Shown piece by piece: positions 1-7,205 of a stretch of DNA of 52,238 bases. Under the pieces are notes generated by a model. The model was given only the letters and a program-made list of their open reading frames with translations. It had not been told where the DNA came from and ran no database searches. Both the position numbers and the translations under genes were made by a program. The stretch's first letter is position 1; each line of letters starts with the position of its first letter. The stretch comes from a virus: the IMG/VR virus record IMGVR_UViG_3300028025_003938, positions 1-52,238 of that record. The stretch is one strand, 5' to 3'.

Positions 1-4
1 AATA

Positions 5-130
5 GAGAGCGCAGGGCAAGCCAGCGCCGACACCGGAGCCGACGCCCGCACCAATACCAGAACCGACACCAACGCCAGCGCCGACACCGGAACCTGTACC
101 GCCGCAGACTGGTCCGGTTTCTCCTCGTAA
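5..130. repeat. Terminal direct repeat, left copy (circle closure)
   Basis: These 126 bases are identical to the last 126 bases of the window. Both copies sit at the same point of the same reading frame, in the Pro-rich linker of the MuF fusion gene, so the simplest reading is that the sequence is circular or circularly permuted and this stretch is one locus read twice. The first four bases (aata) do not match the other end and create a stop in the frame, so they look like an assembly edge. Because the locus is itself repetitive, a mis-join at the linker cannot be fully excluded. Confidence 0.9.
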
Positions 131-2246
131 GCCCGGTGAATCCGACGCTGATTACGCACGACGACTTGAAACCAATCGCAAGAGCCGAGAGGCTAAAGCG
201 GCTGCGAGAGCACGGGCTCAAGGTAAACCAGCGCCAGCGCCCGAACCTGTAGCAGCGCCTCAACCAGCGCCAGCACCGACGCCTGCGCCAGCACCAGCGC
301 CAGCGCCAACGCCAACGCCAACGCCAGCGCCAGCAGGTCCGGTATCGCCTCGTAAAGTGGGAGAAAGCGACGCTGACTACGCACGACGTCTTGAAGTTAA
401 CCGTAAGAGTCGTGAAGCAAAAGCAGCAGCACGAGCCCGAGCACAAGGCAAAGTACCGCCAACACCTACAGCGTCGGCACCGATACCTGCACCAGCGCCA
501 GCACCTGCTCCGGCTGTAATTATTCCAGACTCGCCAATAGCAGGAACGAAAACGATTAAGCAATTAAACCGACGACGATTCAAGTCCACCGATAAAACCC
601 GAACCGCCGCGCTAGACGCAAGACAAAGCCAGAGAGCCGCAGCACTAGACGAGGTCGATGCGTTTATCGACGCAACGCATGTTCAAGCGGGACGTCAAAC
701 CGAGTTAGTAACTGAACTTAACGGCGCTCATCAAACAACAGGTGGATCGTTTGGTCAGAGACCTGACTTAGAGTATCGGGCAACTGCGCCGAACTTTCGT
801 GCTTCTTTGCAAGAGCGAATGGAATACAACGCATGGGCTTTGAGGTGGAACGCTGAAGCAAGAGACTTTGATAAGACTATTGGTTTCGTCAAAGTGTATG
901 AGCGTGGTGCAGCAATCGGTGAACAAATGGATTCTTACGCTCACGAGTTAGGTCACTGGTACGACGCTGGAGTAGCAAGAACAATAACCGGCAAAACGGA
1001 GCAACACTTCTTTACCGATCTCGTCGCAGAAAAAGTAAGAGCCGGCAAGCCACTCAACGCTGCTGAGCAAGCGATGGCGAATCTTCTTAAAGCAATGTCT
1101 GAATCAGACACGATCCAATACATGTCAAAGCGTCTCGCTACTGATCCAAAGTATCGTCGGTATTTCTTGTCACCAACAGAATCTTGGGCACGAGCGTACA
1201 GCCAATATATCGCTGAGGTGTCCGGCGATCCACGAATGTTGAAGGCGCTCAAAGGGCATCAACTTACTAGATACCAATGGGGCGACGAAGAGTTCGCAAT
1301 ACTTAGACCGTTGATTGAAGAATATCTGAAAGCGAACGGGCACTACGTCGGCAGAGCGATTCCGAAAGTAAGCGAAGAAGTAGTGACTGTCGTTTCTCGT
1401 CTTAGCGATGCTGACCGAAGACGCCTTATTCAACTTGATGAGCAAATTGCCGATCTGCAAAACGATCTAAGCGTTTACTTCCGCACACGAGAACGCTACT
1501 TAAAACTTCAACAACAAGACGGTGCTAATGCCTATTACGCAGACGCTTTAAGAAAACTTGATGAAGCAAACGCTGAGTTCGTTGAAGAACTTCAAGGCTA
1601 TGTTCAGTTTAGAGCCAAGAAAAGTCACGGCACATTCGAGGCGTTAGAAGACGACGATGTTTCTGGTCGCTGGAAGAAAGTCACTCAAGAGTTAGAAGAC
1701 TTTAAGGGTGGTGATGAAGGTCGTTCATTAGGTCTCAGTAATAAATACAAGATCAGCGAGCCAAATGATCGCAACGGTACTAAGTGGAAGAAGGCTCGTG
1801 ATCGTTACGTCGTAGCCGATACCCCAACTCTTGAAATGAATGCGGCGATGCGAGAAGGACCGCCACCATATCCGGCTGGTATTACTGCACGAATTAGAGA
1901 AGCAAACTTTTTGACTGAAGGCGTATTAGAGCAAGATACGATTCTTTATCGCAACATGGCGCTAACAGTAGAAGACATAGACAAGATCGAACCCGGTGCC
2001 GTTTGGGAAGCCAAAGGATTCCAGTCCACACAATTAGGTCAGCCGTCTCCTTATAACCGAACAGGGAAAAACGCTGGAACGATTCAAACTGAAGTTGTTA
2101 TTCGCGCACCAAAAGGAACTCACGCTGGCAACGTCGGTTATGGAGAAGTAATCTTAAGACCGGGAAAAATGAGAGTAGTGTCAAGAGAGTTCGTTGCTAA
2201 CGATCAGGGCGGCGTTCTCAAAGTAGTGATGGAGATTATTTCGTGA
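5..2246 (+). CDS. MuF minor head protein fused to metalloprotease-like and ADP-ribosyltransferase-like domains (3' part)
   Basis: This is the 3' part of the gene that begins at 50794; the frame is open from base 6 and is continuous with the right end through the terminal repeat, giving about 1186 residues in all. After repeats and Pro/Ala-rich linkers (to about 530) comes a domain with a zincin motif HELGH (942-956) and a probable third ligand Glu in ESWARAYSQYI (Glu codon at 1179), an arrangement typical of phage and plasmid polyvalent-protein metallopeptidases. A helical, probably coiled region follows. The last about 130 residues resemble ADP-ribosyltransferase exoenzymes: LYR (Arg at 1950), FQSTQ (2019-2033) and YGEVILRPG (Glu at 2145). 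Known parallels are MuF polymorphic toxins and T4 Alt, which is packaged and injected. I infer a virion-borne effector. A GTG at 357 could start a shorter product, but the open frame upstream argues against it. Confidence 0.8.
135..452 (+). repeat. 31-residue repeat, copies 2 and 3, with Pro-rich linker
   Basis: Two copies of a basic helical segment of the form GESDADYARRLE(T/V)NRKSR followed by EAKAAARARAQGK lie at 135-227 and 360-452. They are separated by a Pro/Ala/Thr linker rich in PAP and PTP dipeptides. The first copy is at 52036-52128, so the assembled protein has three. The copies differ at synonymous positions while the protein is almost unchanged, which points to old duplications kept under protein-level selection. 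The unit is very basic and may bind DNA or act as a spacer between the MuF part and the enzymatic domains. Confidence 0.85.
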
Positions 2247-2509
2247 GTGACAACTTCGTTTATGGAAGCGCAGAATATCTTAGAGAGGCACGGATAACCG
2301 GCGAGCCGATGACGCCTGTACCTCAAAAACAATTAGATAGAGAAGCGAAAGAAGCCGACGAAGAGCAACGGCGAATAAACGATCTTGAACGTTCTCCGTA
2401 CGCCGAAGGTTTGGAATACGATCTCGTTTTAGAGTTGGATCAAACTCAAAGAGAATACTCAATAGTTATCACGGACTTGTTCCCACTTACAGGCGATCAA
2501 AACGATTAG
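2243..2509 (+). CDS. Small acidic protein coupled to the MuF-ADP-ribosyltransferase gene
   Basis: 88 residues, not recognised. It starts with GTG overlapping the stop of the MuF fusion gene (GTGA), so translation is probably coupled. The protein is charged and mostly helical in the middle (KQLDREAKEADEEQRRIND) with a hydrophobic beta-like C-terminal part (LVLELDQTQREYSIVITDLF). Its position directly behind a putative toxin-like domain would suit a chaperone, inhibitor or immunity protein, but equally an ordinary small head protein; no motif decides this. Confidence 0.75.
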   Translation: MSDNFVYGSAEYLREARITGEPMTPVPQKQLDREAKEADEEQRRINDLERSPYAEGLEYDLVLELDQTQREYSIVITDLFPLTGDQND

Positions 2510-2525
2510 CGAGTAACCTGTAGTT

Positions 2526-4376
2526 ATGGTTGCCGTTCCGTCGTTCATGTCTGCTAACGCTAAGCGAGGACTAAAACTTTTAGAGTACGCCGGCGACGGT
2601 CTCCAACCTAAAACAGTTAGAGAAGCACGAGCGATGGCAAGCGGCGACGTTACCGCCGAGAAGGTTCGTCGGATCGCTGCGTGGTTCGCCCGGCATATTG
2701 TTGATCTTGATTCCCCTAAAGCCGACGACTATTTGCAGGGTCGTTCCGAAAGACCGACACCGGGTCAGGTTGCTTGGTTGCTATGGGGTGGAGACCTCGG
2801 TAGCGCACAACGGCTCAGAGGACAGAAATGGGCTGAACGCAAGCGTGACCAGTTAATCGCTGAAGGCGAGTTATCAAAAGAGATCAGCAAAGAAATATCG
2901 GCGGCGGTTCGTGACGGCTTAAACAGGAAAGTCAAAGAACACAACGAAGCCGTCAACAATGCCAAAGGCAAACGAGTTACTTTCTCAATGCTTGAACAAG
3001 TCTTTGATCGTGGCGTCGGTGCGTATCGGACTAACCCGTCCAGCGTACGACCCTCAGTTACCGGACCGGAACAGTGGGCTTACGCACGAGTCAACGGATT
3101 CTTAAGTGCTGTTCGGACCGGCAAATACAAAAGCGGGAAGTTTGATACGGACCTGCTACCAGAGGGACACCCGCTGAAGAGCAATAACGAGAATAAGACC
3201 GCTAGCGCACCTGCTACTCTCACGAACATGATGTACATGAATGAGTCTTCTAAAGGTTCATACGAAATGGACGACGAAGCAGACCCGTTGCAACACTTGC
3301 TTGACGCTTACGGTGCGTCGGTCCGGTCAAATATGCCGAACCTAATGCCGCGCATTATGGAAGCAATTGAGATGATACGAGGAATGTATCAATCAACCGA
3401 AGCCATGATGCCGATGATGAAGAACGGCACGACTTACCACAATCCGGTGAAGTGTTTGCTCAATGCTTATAGCGGTTTAATTGACGTAGAAAATACAAAC
3501 AAAGTTCGTGCGCTGATCATGGAAATTATTCATGATGCAGAACAAATGATGTATGGAGAAGAGAATGAAGACGATTCTGAAGAGCCTGCTATGGGCAACG
3601 AAGATGGCGGCGGCATGGTCGTTGTTAATGACAACGCTGACAGTCGTCGTTCTGTATACCGAACTGTTCAACAGGAAGACGGTCAATACTGCGTCTACAG
3701 CGAAACAGGCAGAGCCTTCGGTTGCTACACATCGGATACGGAAGCACTCGCACGCCTCGCACAGATTGAACGGTTCTCAGCCGATAAGTTGGTATCGCCA
3801 ACGGTGAAGCAACTCGTTGACTGGCATAACGCAATGCACAAGCAAACGACGATTACGCCGGCGATGAAACTTGTTCACGATCTCATTGAAGATCAACTTG
3901 AATCACGAGGCCAATCACGGCCATATGAAATTACTTCTGACGAGAAACTAAGTTTGCTTGTTGATAAGAGTGCTGACGTCGTTACTAAAGCGAACGAGCA
4001 GCGTTATACGCTTGGACCTTGGTACGTTCCCGGTACCGAAGACGCTCACGGAGAGTTCACCGACAGCGAGACTCTTCAGAAAGCGTTATGGGAATGGGTA
4101 CGCAAAGGTGACCGAACGATCTATCTTCAACATTCGGCGAAGCCTGCCGGAGAGATGGTTGAGATCATGACTGTTCCGTTTCCGGTGGAAGCCAATTTGA
4201 CGGTGCCGAATCAGGGCGTAACTAAGTTTAAGTTTCCAGCCGAGACCCCGTTTATGGGAGTTGTCTGGGAGCCGTGGGCTTGGGAGATGGTCAAAGCCGG
4301 AACGCTGCGTGGATATTCAATCGGCGGTACCGCCAAACGAATGACCGTAGATATGCCAGAACTCGTCGTTGCCTGA
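2526..4376 (+). CDS. XkdF-like prohead protease with N-terminal extension
   Basis: 616 residues. The last about 125 residues match the XkdF-type putative phage serine protease domain: GPWYVPGTEDAHGEFTDSET at its start, a conserved His in IYLQHSAKPAGEMVE, then a segment ending with KAGTLRGYSIGGTAKR, where Ser of SIGG is the expected nucleophile region. The N-terminal 110 residues form a separate helical domain with GQVAWLLWGGD. The middle is Met-rich and acidic (EENEDDSEEPAMGNEDGG), possibly a scaffold-like segment. Role inferred: processing of the prohead during capsid maturation, consistent with its place after portal and MuF genes. The start ATG at 2526 lies 17 bases after the previous stop. 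It is the last plus-strand gene before a convergent minus-strand block. Confidence 0.8.
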   Translation: MVAVPSFMSANAKRGLKLLEYAGDGLQPKTVREARAMASGDVTAEKVRRIAAWFARHIVDLDSPKADDYLQGRSERPTPGQVAWLLWGGDLGSAQRLRGQKWAERKRDQLIAEGELSKEISKEISAAVRDGLNRKVKEHNEAVNNAKGKRVTFSMLEQVFDRGVGAYRTNPSSVRPSVTGPEQWAYARVNGFLSAVRTGKYKSGKFDTDLLPEGHPLKSNNENKTASAPATLTNMMYMNESSKGSYEMDDEADPLQHLLDAYGASVRSNMPNLMPRIMEAIEMIRGMYQSTEAMMPMMKNGTTYHNPVKCLLNAYSGLIDVENTNKVRALIMEIIHDAEQMMYGEENEDDSEEPAMGNEDGGGMVVVNDNADSRRSVYRTVQQEDGQYCVYSETGRAFGCYTSDTEALARLAQIERFSADKLVSPTVKQLVDWHNAMHKQTTITPAMKLVHDLIEDQLESRGQSRPYEITSDEKLSLLVDKSADVVTKANEQRYTLGPWYVPGTEDAHGEFTDSETLQKALWEWVRKGDRTIYLQHSAKPAGEMVEIMTVPFPVEANLTVPNQGVTKFKFPAETPFMGVVWEPWAWEMVKAGTLRGYSIGGTAKRMTVDMPELVVA

Positions 4377-4507
4377 CGCAACCACCGGGCACCAGAGCGT
4401 CTTAAAACTCGTTTTAACGGCTTCTATCCAGTTCGGCGGGTATTTCGTCGCTTGATTAAGTATCGGCAAACCGGGGAGATCCTGCGCTCAGACCCGGTGA
4501 ATAGGTT

Positions 4508-4545
4508 GGTCCTGTGACCCGAAAGGGGGTAAGAGCCACAGGACC
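4508..4545. terminator. Hairpin between convergent gene blocks
   Basis: A perfect 9-bp stem GGTCCTGTG/CACAGGACC encloses a smaller stem ACCC-GAAA-GGGT-like element with a GNRA-type loop. It lies just beyond the 3' end of the plus-strand head genes and within 13 bases of the end of the minus-strand block, where a bidirectional terminator is expected. No T-run follows, which is common for actinobacterial terminators. A smaller perfect hairpin (TTAAAA, loop CTCG, TTTTAA) sits at 4402-4417. Confidence 0.55.
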
Positions 4546-4557
4546 AGAACCAGACTA

Positions 4558-5064
4558 TCAGAATTGCCTACCGCCTCGGCGATATCTAGCCTTCTGTTTT
4601 GACGATGCCCCGAAGAATATCCACGAGCCGTCGTAAGCCTCAACCGCCAAACAAAGACCGTCGGTCGAACTTCGCCAGTCAAGAATCGTTAACAGGCGAG
4701 GTATTCCGATGACGTCGGTTAACTGAGCCAAGCACTTCAACAAGTCGTTAGCGAAGTTCGTTTCCGATAAGAATCCAACGTGCTCAAAGTATTCAGTCAG
4801 ATACGCCTCACGATCAGGATATTCCTTTACGGCTTTATCCTGAAGAATATCTTCCGCAAGACTCAACGTCTTAAACAAGACGCTGTGATTCGGTACGAGA
4901 ATCCACGACGGTAATTCTTTGAGTTCTATGAATCCGGTTTTGTTATGAATCTCAGACTCGTAACCGCCGATGCCGTTCATTAACTTTGCTAATAGAACCG
5001 CATTTTCAAAAGCCTCTTGTGGTGTTGAACCTTCGCTTTGTTGCGTGAATCCGACGGCACCCAT
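4558..5064 (-). CDS. Hypothetical protein (168 aa)
   Basis: Not recognised. The protein starts MGAVGFTQQSEGSTPQEAFE and is mixed alpha/beta without Cys pairs or membrane segments; the C-terminus is basic (KQKARYRRGGRQF). It follows the next upstream gene with no spacer (5064/5065) and is the last gene of the minus-strand block driven by P1, so it is probably translated by coupling. Likely an early accessory function; nothing more can be said. Confidence 0.7.
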   Translation of the reverse strand: MGAVGFTQQSEGSTPQEAFENAVLLAKLMNGIGGYESEIHNKTGFIELKELPSWILVPNHSVLFKTLSLAEDILQDKAVKEYPDREAYLTEYFEHVGFLSETNFANDLLKCLAQLTDVIGIPRLLTILDWRSSTDGLCLAVEAYDGSWIFFGASSKQKARYRRGGRQF

Positions 5065-5556
5065 TTAGTACCAGCAATCCGAGCCGTTAGCGAAGTCGGC
5101 GACGAACTTCAACCACCACGCAGCGTACAGCAAGTCCGTGATCGTATCGTCAACAAGTAACTCTTCTTCGTCGTTCCACTCTTTAAGAGTGTCAGTGATC
5201 AGGCTTGAAAGCGCATTGCAACGAGACGGGCTTTTATATGTTTCGTTTTCGTCGTTGCCGTAGAAACTGTCGTCCAAGATGCGTATCTGATCAAGGAGCA
5301 CATTCCCGTACTTACCCCGATACCAACAAGGCGCACCGAATATTCCGTACGTCTGACCACCGGTTAAACCGGACTTCTCATATTCACGAACATAGGGACA
5401 GCCACCGGATTCCGTCGTTGCTTCGCAGTCAATCCGCATTTCGTTTGTTCCGGTGTCGGTCAAGATCGGGTTGCCAGCCCGATCTTTTACGATCACCATC
5501 ACAGCCGTATTCTCACGCTTGCACGGATACTGATTCGGGATATTGTCCAGACCCAT
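5065..5556 (-). CDS. Hypothetical Cys-containing protein (163 aa)
   Basis: Starts MGLDNIPNQYPCK with an ATG at 5556 that shares its A with the stop of the preceding gene (TGATG), so I prefer this to a longer frame opening at 5634. Cys residues at the N-terminal NQYPCK, in IDCEATTESGGCPY and in APCWYRGKYG may bind metal, and the C-terminal half is acidic and helical. Not recognised; member of the P1 early block. Confidence 0.75.
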   Translation of the reverse strand: MGLDNIPNQYPCKRENTAVMVIVKDRAGNPILTDTGTNEMRIDCEATTESGGCPYVREYEKSGLTGGQTYGIFGAPCWYRGKYGNVLLDQIRILDDSFYGNDENETYKSPSRCNALSSLITDTLKEWNDEEELLVDDTITDLLYAAWWLKFVADFANGSDCWY

Positions 5557-5969
5557 CAGATGTTCTCGCTTTCTTTTAACGCTGCGCTGATCGCTTGAGC
5601 GATTACCTGAGCCTGTGAACCACGCCCGTGACACTGAGCGTAATTATAGATTCCGTTTTCTCGTGCGAGCCATTCAAGAAACGAAAGGTTGTAAACGCCT
5701 GAGAGACTCTTAATTGGCGATCCGGTTTTCGTATCGAAGATCGTAGACTTTGAAGACGACGTATCAGACTTGAATGTTTGAACGAGTCCGGCTTTACGCA
5801 ATTCGTCTTCGCTGAAGTGTGGCGCATAGAAGTCTGGATTAAAGATCGTATGGCCGTCGCCGATAATCTTTCCGTCGGTGAGCGCTGCTCGTGTTTTGTC
5901 TTGGATCGTTTTCATGTTGTTCCCACTTTTCTTGGTTGGTAGTTGAATTATTACTTTGATTGTTTCCAT
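5556..5969 (-). CDS. Hypothetical protein (137 aa)
   Basis: Not recognised. METIKVIIQLPTKKSGNNMK at the N-terminus contains a second possible start (Met19 at 5915). The body carries FNPDFYAPHFSEDELRKAGL and a C-terminal helical segment with NYAQCHGRGSQAQVIAQAI. It begins two bases after the stop of the upstream gene and overlaps the downstream start, so it belongs to the P1 operon. Confidence 0.7.
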   Translation of the reverse strand: METIKVIIQLPTKKSGNNMKTIQDKTRAALTDGKIIGDGHTIFNPDFYAPHFSEDELRKAGLVQTFKSDTSSSKSTIFDTKTGSPIKSLSGVYNLSFLEWLARENGIYNYAQCHGRGSQAQVIAQAISAALKESENI

Positions 5970-5971
5970 TT

Positions 5972-6577
5972 TCAGACCGATGCTTTCAAGTTGAGTAATG
6001 CTTCAAGTTGTTCAAACGAAAGCGTGATAGTGATTCCGGCGTGAGTATTCGTACGGTAGTGATCGTCGGTATTAACCACTGTGCGGGTATCTTCAGGAAG
6101 TCCGAGTGCTTTCAAAACTTGTTTCGCCACGACTCGTCCGGCTTTGCTCCGCTCGCTGTAATCGCTGGTCATCGGAATACCTAGAACACGACTCTTGAGA
6201 TCGTCTTTTTGAACTTGACTCATATGAACCTTGTGCTTCATGTTGCACATTCCTTCAACCGTTGAATAGGCATCTTCAAGACTGCTGATTGCGACAGTCT
6301 CAAGACTGTTTGCGTATCGGAAAGTATTCTTGGCAACATCAAAAGTTACGCCGTAAACTTTGGCGACGTTAACTTCTTTCATTTTCGTGCGTGCCGCCCG
6401 ATACGTTCCGGTAAACACTTGGGTCTCAGTCTTCGCTAACGACACGAGAACGAAATACTGTTCCGTTACACCGGGAATATATTTGCCGTCCTTGAGTCGT
6501 ACTAACGGGTAATCGCAAGTTTCGTCTTCGGCTTCTGCTGCTTTGTCTAAAAGGTTTTGGGCTTCTTTGATGTTCAT
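5972..6577 (-). CDS. Hypothetical protein (201 aa)
   Basis: Not recognised. It has a good ribosome-binding site (ACAGGAGAAAACC before the ATG) preceded by the CA-rich leader seen before many early genes of this phage. The sequence is soluble mixed alpha/beta, with VYGVTFDVAKNTFRYANS in the middle and a C-terminal ITITLSFEQLEALLNL. Part of the P1 early operon. Confidence 0.75.
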   Translation of the reverse strand: MNIKEAQNLLDKAAEAEDETCDYPLVRLKDGKYIPGVTEQYFVLVSLAKTETQVFTGTYRAARTKMKEVNVAKVYGVTFDVAKNTFRYANSLETVAISSLEDAYSTVEGMCNMKHKVHMSQVQKDDLKSRVLGIPMTSDYSERSKAGRVVAKQVLKALGLPEDTRTVVNTDDHYRTNTHAGITITLSFEQLEALLNLKASV

Positions 6578-6607
6578 GGTTTTCTCCTGTTGTTTGTTTG
6601 TTGGTTG

Positions 6608-6976
6608 TTAGAACTTGATTGCTGGTTGTGCTTTTCCTGAACCGTTGCAGGCGTAGCAAGTGCTTCCGGTAGCGATCCACTTATCGGCACGACCCGCACC
6701 GCCACAGCGCAAGCACTTGCCGTCGGACTTGAGTGCTTCACGCTTGATCTTCTTTTGCTTGGCTCGTGCTCGATCGCTGACGTCCATGATGACTTTCTCA
6801 ACTTCACGATAAGACATTTCGTTCAAGTCGGTGGTCCGACCGTTTGAAGCCTTGAGAAGAATCTTCTCGTACGTCGCTGGTCTGAGGTTCGCATCTTCAA
6901 GCCAACTTGGAATCCATTTGTTGATCCATTGTTGGCGAGTTTCTTCTTCGGGTGTGAGTGTCGTTGTTTCGTTCAT
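6608..6976 (-). CDS. DnaJ-type zinc-finger protein, first gene of the P1 operon
   Basis: 122 residues. The N-terminal two thirds are helical and charged; the C-terminus has two CxxCxGxG-like elements, CLRCGGAGRADKW and CYACNGSG, the pattern of a DnaJ central zinc finger, so it probably binds one zinc. No J-domain HPD motif is present, so it is not a DnaJ co-chaperone. The -10 box of P1 ends only six bases before the ATG, so the mRNA is predicted to be leaderless. Confidence 0.8.
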   Translation of the reverse strand: MNETTTLTPEEETRQQWINKWIPSWLEDANLRPATYEKILLKASNGRTTDLNEMSYREVEKVIMDVSDRARAKQKKIKREALKSDGKCLRCGGAGRADKWIATGSTCYACNGSGKAQPAIKF

Positions 6977-6982
6977 GGTTTT

Positions 6983-7056
6983 ATCGTAACCCGGTTAAAG
7001 GGTGGTTGTACACTCTTTCTTTAACTTTTCCCAAAATATGCCTCTGATCTCGTGTT
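6983..7056 (-). promoter_or_regulatory. Early promoter P1 (copy 1 of a four-copy element)
   Basis: On the minus strand: AACACGAGATCAG at the far end, then an AT-rich TATTTTGG/GAAAA/TTAAAGAAAG block, -35-like TGTACA (7007-7012), an 18-bp spacer and -10 TACGAT (6983-6988). The distance from AACACGAG to TGTACA is 44 bases, the same as in P2 and P4. The -10 end is six bases from the start codon of 6608-6976, fitting a leaderless transcript. Unlike P2-P4 it lacks the downstream inverted repeat. Confidence 0.75.
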
Positions 7057-7111
7057 TTGCCCGAAAAGCCGTACCGGAATAAGGCAGATATCCGGCGAAA
7101 GTCACACCGGG

Positions 7112-7140
7112 TTGACGACGATCGGACGAGTTATTACAAG
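7112..7140 (+). promoter_or_regulatory. Candidate sigma70-type promoter for the exported-protein gene
   Basis: TTGACG (7112-7117), 17-bp spacer and TACAAG (7135-7140) lie about 65 bases before the start at 7206, in a region otherwise occupied by the P1 element on the other strand. The -35 is a 5/6 match, the -10 a 4/6 match. Confidence 0.35.
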
Positions 7141-7205
7141 CCAAACCGGATCCGGTGAAGTATCTTCAAAGCGGAAGTGCGCAGCGTCGCCCGATGGGAG
7201 AAACG

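Noticed and set aside
193-384. Minus-strand frame rich in Ala-Leu repeats
   Set aside because: Mirror image of the Pro-rich repeat coding on the plus strand; no start signal.
357-2246. Independent gene starting with GTG at 357
   Set aside because: The frame is open upstream through two more repeat units and joins the MuF gene across the ends, so 357 is probably internal.
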